From positions 1-38,400 of the forward strand of contig DYIC01000006.1 of the NCBI GenBank assembly GCA_020723845.1: DNA of 38,400 bases, read 5' to 3'. The notes below the pieces were generated by a model, which was not told where the DNA came from, searched no databases, and was given only the letters and a program-made list of their open reading frames with translations. The translations under genes and the position numbers were made by a program. The stretch is from Hydrogenophaga sp. GTDB lineage: Bacteria; Pseudomonadota; Gammaproteobacteria; Burkholderiales; Burkholderiaceae_C. Below, piece after piece: positions 10,118 through 16,732 of the stretch (position 1 is its first letter; every line of letters begins with the position of its first letter).

Positions 10118-11062
10118 TCAGTCGGGCGACGCATCGGCGCGCCGCGACAGAGCCCATTGGTACAGCGCGTGCCGGGACGCGCCGGTGAGGGTGCTGGCCA
10201 GCCGCGCCGCGGTTTTGAGGGGCAGCTCTTGCAGCAGCACCTCGAGCGCGCGCGTGGCCTGCGCATCGAGCGCGTCCTCGCCGCGGGGGGGCGTCTCGTC
10301 CAGCGGGTGCACGACGAGCGTGAACTCGCCGCGTCGCCGCTGGGGGTCGGCCGCGAGCCACTGGCGCACCGCCGCGCACGGCAGGGTCACGATGTCTTCG
10401 AACTGTTTGGTCAGCTCGCGCCCGACGGTGACGGGGCGCTCGCCCAGTTCGGCCAGTTCGGCCGCCAGCGTATCGATGCGGTGCGGTGCCTCCAGCAACA
10501 CCAGGCCCGTATCGCTGTGGCGCCAGCGCTGCCAGGCACGCGCGCGCGCCGCGCCTTTGGGGGGCAAAAAACCCACCACGGTGACGGTGCCCGCCGCGAT
10601 GCCCGCCACACTGAGCAATGCGGTGACGCTGCTGGCACCGGGCACGGGCACGGTGCGCAGCCCGGCCCGGCGCACCGCGGCGCACAGGCGCGCCCCGGGG
10701 TCGCTCAAGCCCGGGGTGCCCGCGTCGCTGACGTAGGCGATGCGCTCGCCCCGCTGCAGCCGCGCGACGATGGTCTCGGCCGCGCGCGCCTCGTTGTGTT
10801 CGTGCACCGCCAGCAATGGCGCTTGCAGACCGTATGCCTGCAGCAGCCGTGCCGAGTGGCGCGTGTCCTCGCAGGCCACGGCATCGACCAGGCGCAGCAC
10901 GTGCAGGGCGCGCAGGGTGATGTCGGCCAAGTTGCCGATCGGCGTGGCCACGACGTACAAGGTGCCGACGGGATAATGCTGGGATGCGGCCAGCCGTCCG
11001 AGGGTATCCCCCGGCGAGGGGTCGATGGCAGGCGTGGCGGCAGGCACGGCGAGGGTATTCAC
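10118..11062 (-). CDS. rsmI: 16S rRNA (cytidine(1402)-2'-O)-methyltransferase
   Basis: Methylates the ribose 2'-OH of C1402 in the decoding centre of 16S rRNA, using S-adenosylmethionine. The 314-residue protein belongs to the tetrapyrrole-methylase fold: GTLYVVATPIGNLAD (33-47), CEDTRHS (64-70), VSDAGTPGLSDPG (111-123) and VPGASSVTALL (140-150). The best start is a GTG at 11062, giving about 25 more residues than the E. coli protein; no ATG occurs before the first conserved motif. Its start codon is separated from the divergent yraN start (11064) by one base, so each promoter must lie inside the other gene. The neighbourhood is that of E. coli yraL-yraP. Confidence 0.94.
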   Translation of the reverse strand: MNTLAVPAATPAIDPSPGDTLGRLAASQHYPVGTLYVVATPIGNLADITLRALHVLRLVDAVACEDTRHSARLLQAYGLQAPLLAVHEHNEARAAETIVARLQRGERIAYVSDAGTPGLSDPGARLCAAVRRAGLRTVPVPGASSVTALLSVAGIAAGTVTVVGFLPPKGAARARAWQRWRHSDTGLVLLEAPHRIDTLAAELAELGERPVTVGRELTKQFEDIVTLPCAAVRQWLAADPQRRRGEFTLVVHPLDETPPRGEDALDAQATRALEVLLQELPLKTAARLASTLTGASRHALYQWALSRRADASPD

Positions 11063-11063
11063 G

Positions 11064-11489
11064 ATGGCGACTCACGACAATCGACGATCGGCGCCGGTCC
11101 GCCCGGGCGGCAAGGCGCGCGGCGACGCCGCCGAAGCGCGGGCCCTGCAGTACCTGCAGGCGCATGGGCTGCGGTTGGTACAACGCAACGTGCGCAGCCC
11201 GGGCCGCGGCGGCGGCGAGGTCGATCTCATTATGGCCGAGGCTGACGGCACGCTGGTGTTCGTCGAGGTGCGTCAGCGCACGCGCGCCGATCACGGCGGG
11301 GCGGCGGCCAGTGTCGGCTGGGTCAAGCAGCGTCGCATCGTTTTTGCCGCGCGCCATTTTTTGGCCCGCTTGTCACACGTGCCGCGGTGCCGGTTCGACG
11401 TCGTGGTGATCGACGGGGAACTGGAGGGGCCCGAGCCGCCTCGCATCGAATGGTTGCGCGGCGCTTTCGATGCCACTGGCTGGGACTGA
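11064..11489 (+). CDS. yraN: YraN family (UPF0102) putative endonuclease-fold protein
   Basis: A 141-residue protein with the restriction-endonuclease-like YraN core: GDAAEARALQYLQAHG (about 20-35), RNVRSPGRGGGEVDLIMAE (about 41-59, with the Glu and Asp of the PD-(D/E)xK-type site) and LVFVEVRQR (about 64-72). Cellular role is unproven; it is nearly always beside rsmI and diaA. The start at 11064 gives MATHDNRR and is preferred over the in-frame start at 11025 that would overlap rsmI. It is followed after 27 bases by the DiaA-like gene, so they may be co-transcribed. Confidence 0.9.
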   Translation: MATHDNRRSAPVRPGGKARGDAAEARALQYLQAHGLRLVQRNVRSPGRGGGEVDLIMAEADGTLVFVEVRQRTRADHGGAAASVGWVKQRRIVFAARHFLARLSHVPRCRFDVVVIDGELEGPEPPRIEWLRGAFDATGWD

Positions 11490-11516
11490 CGCCGCAACCC
11501 GATAAGATTGCCCCCC

Positions 11517-12131
11517 ATGCTTTTGCACCGCATCCAGCAACACCTCGTCGACGGCGCCGATTTGCAGTACCAGTGCGCGCAGGCCGTGGGCCCGGCGCTG
11601 GAGGCGGCGGTGGGCGCCCTGCTGGCCAGCCTGACCGCGGGCGGTAAGGTGCTGGTGTGGGGTACGGGCGTGTCGGCCGCACTGGCACAGTCGTTCGTCG
11701 CCCAGATGGTGGGGCGTTTCGAGCGCGAGCGCCCCGAGCTGGCGGCACTGGCGCTGGGGGTCGATCCGGCCCTCACGACCTCGGTGCCCATGGGTGCACC
11801 GCCCGGCGCCTCGCCCATCGTGCGTCAGTTGCGCGCGTTGGGCCTGCCCGGTGATACCCTTTTGGTCATTTCGGCCGTCCCCGACGCGCCCGATGCGCTG
11901 GCGGCGATCGAAGCCGCGCACGAGCGCGAGATGACCGTGGTGCTGCTGGCCAGTGCGCGGCCCGGTGTGCTGGCCGATGTGCTGCGGCCGACCGACGTCC
12001 TGGTCGCAGTGCCGACCGAGCGACCGGCGCGCGTGCACGAGGCACACCTGGTAGCGCTGCATGCCATCGGCGACGCCATCGACGTGCAATTGTTGGGTGA
12101 AGAAACCGAAGCGGAGATCCTCGAACCATGA
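11517..12131 (+). CDS. diaA: DiaA-like SIS-domain protein
   Basis: A 204-residue SIS-domain protein in the position of E. coli diaA, whose product binds DnaA and promotes timely replication initiation; related GmhA enzymes isomerise sedoheptulose 7-phosphate. GGKVLVWGTGVSAALAQSFV (42-61), VGRFERERPELAALALG (65-81) and LGLPGDTLLVIS align with the DiaA pattern. In most family members the next segment reads IST-x-GNS; here it is ISAVPDA, so the phosphate-binding serine/glycine loop is degenerate. That argues against isomerase activity and for a binding role. ATG at 11517 is the first in the frame; a TAAGAT hexamer about ten bases upstream may be a -10. The stop overlaps the next start by four bases. 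Confidence 0.85.
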   Translation: MLLHRIQQHLVDGADLQYQCAQAVGPALEAAVGALLASLTAGGKVLVWGTGVSAALAQSFVAQMVGRFERERPELAALALGVDPALTTSVPMGAPPGASPIVRQLRALGLPGDTLLVISAVPDAPDALAAIEAAHEREMTVVLLASARPGVLADVLRPTDVLVAVPTERPARVHEAHLVALHAIGDAIDVQLLGEETEAEILEP

Positions 12132-12802
12132 AACACGCCTTCACGCTTGGCAGACCCTTGGCTTGGCGGTTTGCGCTGACCGCGTTGTCCGCGGCAGCGC
12201 TGCTGGCACCGTTGTCGGGCTGTGCCCCGTTGGTGGTGAGTGCCGCCGTGGGCGGCACGGTGCTGGTGGCCACCGATCGCCGCACCAGTGGTGCCCAGCT
12301 CGAAGATCAGGCCATTGAGCTCAAGGCCGCCAACCGGCTGCGCGAGCAGCTCGGCGAGCGTGGCCGCATCAACGTCACCAGCTTCAACCGGCGCGTGCTG
12401 CTGACTGGCGAGATTGCCAGCGAGGCCGATCGCCAGACGGTGCTGCGCGTCGTGCAGGGCGTTGAAAATGTCGTGGCCGTGGTCGATGAGTTGGCGGTCA
12501 TGGGGTCGCCGTCGCTGAGCGCGCGTTCCGCCGATGCGCTGGTGACGGCACGGGTCAAGGCCGCGCTGCTCGACGCCAAGGACCTGCAGGCCAACGCGTT
12601 CAAGGTCGTGACCGAGCGCGGCACCGTCTATCTGATGGGGCTGGTCACGCAGCGCGAGGCCAACCGCGCCGCCGAGGTGGTGCGCACCGTGCCCGGTGTG
12701 CAGCGCGTCGTGCGGGTGTTCGAAATCATCAGCGAGGCCGAGCTGGCGCGGTTGCAGCCGCCCCCGCCCCCGCAAAACACCCCGGCCACGCCGCCCCAGT
12801 GA
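12128..12802 (+). CDS. dolP: BON-domain outer-membrane lipoprotein (DolP/YraP-like)
   Basis: A 224-residue lipoprotein with two BON domains. The signal peptide ends in the lipobox LSGC (29-32), so Cys32 would be lipidated; the residue after it is Ala, compatible with outer-membrane sorting. BON domain 1 is about 60-125 (RGRINVTSFNRRVLLTGEI) and BON domain 2 about 138-205 (FKVVTERGTVYLMGLV); both have the central glycine. E. coli DolP localises to division sites, binds anionic lipids and protects outer-membrane integrity. The C-terminus is proline-rich. The ATGA overlap with the DiaA-like gene shows translational coupling, and the yraN-diaA-dolP order matches E. coli. Confidence 0.9.
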   Translation: MKHAFTLGRPLAWRFALTALSAAALLAPLSGCAPLVVSAAVGGTVLVATDRRTSGAQLEDQAIELKAANRLREQLGERGRINVTSFNRRVLLTGEIASEADRQTVLRVVQGVENVVAVVDELAVMGSPSLSARSADALVTARVKAALLDAKDLQANAFKVVTERGTVYLMGLVTQREANRAAEVVRTVPGVQRVVRVFEIISEAELARLQPPPPPQNTPATPPQ

Positions 12803-12827
12803 CGCCCGGCGGGCGGATCGGTGGGTT

Positions 12828-13745
12828 TCAGCGCAGGCGCCGGATCAGGCTGGACGTGTCCCAGCGGCCGCCACCCATTTGCTGGATATCGCCGTAAAAC
12901 TGGTCCACCAGCGCCGTCACGGGCAGACGCGCGCCGTTGCGGCGCGCCTCCTGCAGCACGAGCGCGAGGTCTTTGCGCATCCAGTCCACGGCAAAACCAA
13001 AGTCGAAGCGGTCCTCGACCATGGTCTTGCCCCGGTTGTCCATCTGCCAGCTCTGGGCGGCGCCCTTGCCGATCACGTCCAGCACCAGTGGCATGTCCAA
13101 GCCAGCGCGCTGCCCGAAGGCGATGGCTTCGGCCAGTCCCTGCACCAGACCCGCGATGCAAATCTGATTCACCATCTTGGCCAACTGGCCGGCACCGCTG
13201 TCGCCGATGCGCGTGACCGCGCGTGCGTAGGCAGCGATGACCGGGCGGGCGCGCTCGAACGCCTGCACATCGCCGCCGCACATGACGGTGAGCACGCCAT
13301 TTTCGGCCCCTGCCTGACCGCCGGAGACGGGCGCGTCGATGAAGTGCAAGCCCCGCGCGCGCGCTTGCGCGTCGAGTTCGCGCGCCACTTCGGCCGACGC
13401 CGTCGTGTGATCGACGAAGATCGCCTCGGGCGCCATGCCGGCGAAGGCGCCGTGCTCACCCAGCGTGACCTGGCGCAGATCGTCGTCGTTGCCGACGCAG
13501 GCAAAGACCAGCGCGGCCCCGGCGGCGGCCTCGCGCGGCGTCGCTGCTGCGGCGACACCCAGGTGTCGGAAGGCCTGCACGAATGCCTGCGCCTTGGATG
13601 GGGTGCGGTTGTAGACCGTCACGCGGTGGCCGGCCAGCGCCAGGTGCGCCGCCATCGGGTAGCCCATGACGCCCAGTCCCAAAAAGGCGACACGATGCGA
13701 GGCGATGGGTTCGTAGCTGGGTTTGGGTTGAACGGTCGGGGACAT
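12828..13745 (-). CDS. NAD(P)-dependent beta-hydroxyacid dehydrogenase
   Basis: A 305-residue member of the 3-hydroxyisobutyrate dehydrogenase/tartronate semialdehyde reductase family. VAFLGLGVMGYPMAAHL (19-35) is the dinucleotide fold, FIDAPVSGGQAGAENG (135-150) the substrate-binding signature, and GAGQLAKMVNQ (184-194) contains the catalytic Lys190 with Asn193. The C-terminal helical domain has KDLALVLQEAR, typical of the family. The start at 13745 gives MSPTVQPK; the longer open frame upstream runs into pilU and has no homology. It lies 10 bases downstream of pilU but is probably functionally unrelated. Substrate could be 3-hydroxyisobutyrate, tartronate semialdehyde or succinic semialdehyde; sequence does not decide. 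Confidence 0.88.
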   Translation of the reverse strand: MSPTVQPKPSYEPIASHRVAFLGLGVMGYPMAAHLALAGHRVTVYNRTPSKAQAFVQAFRHLGVAAAATPREAAAGAALVFACVGNDDDLRQVTLGEHGAFAGMAPEAIFVDHTTASAEVARELDAQARARGLHFIDAPVSGGQAGAENGVLTVMCGGDVQAFERARPVIAAYARAVTRIGDSGAGQLAKMVNQICIAGLVQGLAEAIAFGQRAGLDMPLVLDVIGKGAAQSWQMDNRGKTMVEDRFDFGFAVDWMRKDLALVLQEARRNGARLPVTALVDQFYGDIQQMGGGRWDTSSLIRRLR

Positions 13746-13755
13746 GGGGTGGGGG

Positions 13756-14892
13756 TCAGACGATTTGCAAGTGTTCGGTGCCGGCCGCCAGGTCGCTGTT
13801 GCGGGCGCGCTGGCTCTCCAGCTTGATGCGCAGCTTGATGTCGTTTTGCGAGTCGGCGTTGCGCACCGCGTCTTCGTAGGAAATCTGGCGCGCCTCGAAA
13901 GCATCGAACAGCGCTTGGTCGAAGGTTTGCATCCCGACCTCGGTGCTGCGCTTCATCACTTCCTTGATCTCGTGGATCTCGCCCTTCATGATGAGGTCGG
14001 CGATCAGGGCGCTGTTGAGCAGCACTTCGACGATGGCCACGCGCCCCTTGCCATCCTCGCGTGGCAGCAGCCGCTGCGCCACCATGCCGCGGAGGTTGAG
14101 CGAGACGTCCTTGAGCAATTGCGCGTGCCGGTCTTGCGGGAAGAAGTTGATGATGCGCTCCATCGCCTGGTTGGCACTGTTGGCGTGCAGCGTGGCCAGA
14201 CACAGGTGACCGGTTTCGGAAAATGCGATCGCGTGTTCCATGGTTTCGCGGTCGCGGATCTCGCCCATGAGGATGACGTTGGGTGCCTGCCGCAGCGAGT
14301 TCTTGAGCGCGATTTCCCAGTCGTCGGTGTCGATGCCGATCTCGCGCTGGGTGACGATACAGTTTTTGTGGGTGTGGACGAACTCCACCGGATCCTCGAT
14401 GGTGACGATGTGCTCGTGCGTGTGCTCGTTGCGCCAATCGACCATCGCCGCCAGTGTGGTGGATTTGCCGGTGCCCGTGCCGCCGACAACGATGCAGATG
14501 CCGCGCTTGGCCAGCGCCAGCTGCTTGAGGACCTGCGGCAGGCCGAGTTCGTCGATGGTCGGGATGCGCGACGGGATGGTGCGCAACACCAGCCCCACCT
14601 TGCCCATTTGCACGAAGGCGTTGACGCGAAAACGCCCGATGCCGGCCGGCGCGATGGCGAAGTTGCACTCCTTGGTGCGCTCGAACTCGGCCGCCTGCTT
14701 GTCGTTCATGATGGCGCGCGCCAGCGCCTGTGTGTGTTGGCCGGTCAGTGGCTGCGGCGACACGCGCGTGATGGCCCCGTCGACCTTGATCGCCGGTGGG
14801 AAGTCGGCCGTCAGAAACAGGTCGCTGCCGTTGCGGCTGACCAGCAGCCGCAGCAGTTCGTGGATGAAGTTGCTTGCTTGATCGCGTTCCAT
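13756..14892 (-). CDS. pilU: Type IV pilus retraction ATPase PilU
   Basis: A 378-residue hexameric ATPase that assists PilT in pulling back type IV pili at the cytoplasmic side of the inner membrane. Walker A is GGTGTGKST (137-145), the Asp box EDPVEF (166-171), Walker B ILMGEIRD (207-214) and the His box TGHLCLATLH (227-236). It differs from PilT in lacking the AIRNLIRE element (replaced by LIADLIMKGEIHEI) and in its longer C-terminal tail, both typical of PilU. It follows pilT by 24 bases on the same strand, so they form an operon. The rest of the pilus machinery is elsewhere. Confidence 0.95.
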   Translation of the reverse strand: MERDQASNFIHELLRLLVSRNGSDLFLTADFPPAIKVDGAITRVSPQPLTGQHTQALARAIMNDKQAAEFERTKECNFAIAPAGIGRFRVNAFVQMGKVGLVLRTIPSRIPTIDELGLPQVLKQLALAKRGICIVVGGTGTGKSTTLAAMVDWRNEHTHEHIVTIEDPVEFVHTHKNCIVTQREIGIDTDDWEIALKNSLRQAPNVILMGEIRDRETMEHAIAFSETGHLCLATLHANSANQAMERIINFFPQDRHAQLLKDVSLNLRGMVAQRLLPREDGKGRVAIVEVLLNSALIADLIMKGEIHEIKEVMKRSTEVGMQTFDQALFDAFEARQISYEDAVRNADSQNDIKLRIKLESQRARNSDLAAGTEHLQIV

Positions 14893-14916
14893 GGCGCGCT
14901 CCTGGCCGGCAGGCCG

Positions 14917-15960
14917 TCAGACGGGGAAATTGTCCGGGATCTTGGCTTTGCTGCGCGCTTCCTGGGCCGTCACCACGTTGCGCCGCACCAGTTCGATGAG
15001 TGCCTGGTCCAGCGTCTGCATGCCGTGCTGCTGCCCGGTCTGGATGGCCGAGTACATCTGCGCCACCTTGTTTTCCCGGATCAGGTTGCGGATGGCGGGC
15101 GTGCCCACCATGATCTCGTGCGCGGCCACCCGGCCTTTGCCATCGGCCGTCTTGAGCAGGGTCTGCGAGATCACCGCCACCAGCGACTCGGACAGCATGG
15201 TGCGGATCATGTCCTTTTCTTCGGCCGGGAACACGTCCACGATACGGTCGATGGTTTTGGCCGCGCTCGACGTGTGCAGGGTGCCGAAGACGAGGTGACC
15301 GGTTTCGGCGGCGGTCATCGCCAGCCGGATGGTCTCCAGGTCACGCATTTCGCCCACCAGGATCACGTCCGGGTCTTCGCGCAGCGCCGAGCGCAGCGCA
15401 GCCGAGAACGAGTGGGTCATCGGCCCGACCTCGCGCTGGTTGATCAGGCACTTCTTGGGTTCGTGCACGAATTCGATCGGATCCTCGATCGTCAGGATGT
15501 GCCCGGCGTCGTTTTCGTTGCGGTGGTTGACCATGGCCGCCAGCGTGGTCGATTTGCCCGAGCCGGTGGGCCCGGTGACCAGCACCAGCCCGCGCGGCTT
15601 CATGGCCAGGTCGGCGAAGATGCGCGGGCAGTTCAAGTCCTCCAGCGTCAACACCTTGGAGGGAATGGTGCGAAACACGGCAGCGGCGCCGCGGTGCTGG
15701 TTGAACGCATTGACCCGAAAGCGCGACAGCCCCGCGATCTCGAACGAGAAGTCGCATTCCAGGAACTCCTCGTACGCCTTGCGCTGGGCATCGGTCATGA
15801 TGTCGTACACCATGCCGTGCACCTGTTTGTGGTCCAGCGGCTCGACATTGATGCGCCGCACGTCGCCGTGCACCCGTATCATCGGCGGCAGGCCCGCCGA
15901 CAGATGCAAGTCCGATGCCTTGTTTTTGACCGCGAAGGCCAGCAGTTGTGTCACATCCAT
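14917..15960 (-). CDS. pilT: Type IV pilus retraction ATPase PilT
   Basis: Main motor for type IV pilus retraction, driving twitching motility and DNA uptake. The 347-residue protein has an N-terminal PAS-like domain (MDVTQLLAFAVKNKASDLHLS), Walker A GPTGSGKST (130-138), Asp box EDPIEF (159-164), Walker B ILVGEMRD (200-207), His box TGHLVFGTLH (220-229) and the PilT-specific AIRNLIRE (289-296), needed for retraction but not assembly. The start at 15960 is 11 bases from the divergent yggS start. A CATAATCGG element just upstream could be the -10, in which case the transcript has almost no leader. The pairing pilT-yggS divergent is common in proteobacteria. Confidence 0.97.
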   Translation of the reverse strand: MDVTQLLAFAVKNKASDLHLSAGLPPMIRVHGDVRRINVEPLDHKQVHGMVYDIMTDAQRKAYEEFLECDFSFEIAGLSRFRVNAFNQHRGAAAVFRTIPSKVLTLEDLNCPRIFADLAMKPRGLVLVTGPTGSGKSTTLAAMVNHRNENDAGHILTIEDPIEFVHEPKKCLINQREVGPMTHSFSAALRSALREDPDVILVGEMRDLETIRLAMTAAETGHLVFGTLHTSSAAKTIDRIVDVFPAEEKDMIRTMLSESLVAVISQTLLKTADGKGRVAAHEIMVGTPAIRNLIRENKVAQMYSAIQTGQQHGMQTLDQALIELVRRNVVTAQEARSKAKIPDNFPV

Positions 15961-15968
15961 TTGTTCCG

Positions 15969-15974
15969 ATTATG
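15969..15974 (-). promoter_or_regulatory. Putative -10 box of pilT overlapping the yggS start codon
   Basis: On the minus strand this reads CATAAT followed by CGG, the same form as the hexamers upstream of the hbd gene (5909-5914) and similar to those before gst and purB. It ends nine bases before the pilT ATG and covers the yggS ATG (15972-15974). No clear -35 is visible. Confidence 0.4.
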
Positions 15975-16691
15975 GCAACGATCGCCGCCAACCTCCAAGC
16001 CGTGCGTGCGCGCATCCAACAGGCCTGCCTGCGCCATGGGCGCGATCCGGCGTCGGTGCGGCTGCTGGCCGTCTCCAAGACGTTTGGTCCCGACGCCGTT
16101 GCCGAGGCCCACGCGGCCGGACAGCGCGCCTTCGGCGAAAACTATGTGCAAGAGGGGGTGGCCAAGATCGATGCCGTGCGTGCGCGCGGCATCGAGGGGC
16201 TGGAGTGGCACTGCATCGGGCCGCTGCAGAGCAACAAGACGCGGCTCGTGGCCGAGTCGTTCGATTGGGTGCAGTCAATCGATCGGCTCAAGATTGCCCA
16301 GCGCCTGAGCGAGCAGCGCCCGGCGCACCGGCCGCCGCTGCAGGTGTGCCTGCAGGTCAACGTCGATGGGGCGGCCACGAAAGCCGGCGTGGCGTCGCAC
16401 GAGGCGCTGGCGCTGGCGCGCGCGGTGGTGGCGCTGCCGCGCTTGCGGCTGCGTGGCCTGATGGCCATCCCCGACCCGCAACCCACGCCCACCGCGATGC
16501 GGGCGGTCTTTGCGCGCGTGGCAGCGCTGTTTGCCGAGGTTCGTGCGGGCCTGGGCAACCCAGACGGGTTCGACACCCTCTCGATGGGGATGAGCGACGA
16601 TCTGGAGGCCGCCATCTCCGAAGGCAGCACGATGGTGCGGGTCGGCAGTGCCATCTTCGGTCGCCGACCGCCGCCCACCGAGCCGCGGTAA
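15972..16691 (+). CDS. yggS: YggS family pyridoxal phosphate homeostasis protein
   Basis: A 239-residue fold-III PLP-binding protein with no known catalysis that buffers free pyridoxal phosphate and affects amino-acid balance. LLAVSKTFGPDAV (31-43) carries the PLP lysine at 36, GENYVQE (55-61) and the downstream LSMGMSDDLEAAI and GSAIFGRR (phosphate-binding end) are the family hallmarks. The start at 15972 is chosen over an upstream frame start at 15948 that would overlap pilT. It is divergent from pilT and convergent with putA. Secure by family; exact role inferred from homologues. Confidence 0.95.
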   Translation: MATIAANLQAVRARIQQACLRHGRDPASVRLLAVSKTFGPDAVAEAHAAGQRAFGENYVQEGVAKIDAVRARGIEGLEWHCIGPLQSNKTRLVAESFDWVQSIDRLKIAQRLSEQRPAHRPPLQVCLQVNVDGAATKAGVASHEALALARAVVALPRLRLRGLMAIPDPQPTPTAMRAVFARVAALFAEVRAGLGNPDGFDTLSMGMSDDLEAAISEGSTMVRVGSAIFGRRPPPTEPR

Positions 16692-16732
16692 TGCGGGAGC
16701 TCGGGATCGCGTACCGCCCCCGCGTGGCGTGA

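Noticed and set aside
9450-11357. Upstream open extension of the acyl-CoA synthetase/GNAT frame
   Set aside because: The extension runs through DUF502 and rsmI in the wrong frame and is low-complexity; the family start MSIRNLDFLF is at 9449.
12803-12815. CGCCC-GGC-GGGCG hairpin as a terminator between the BON gene and the dehydrogenase
   Set aside because: A five-pair stem with a three-base loop and no U-tract is expected by chance at this GC content.
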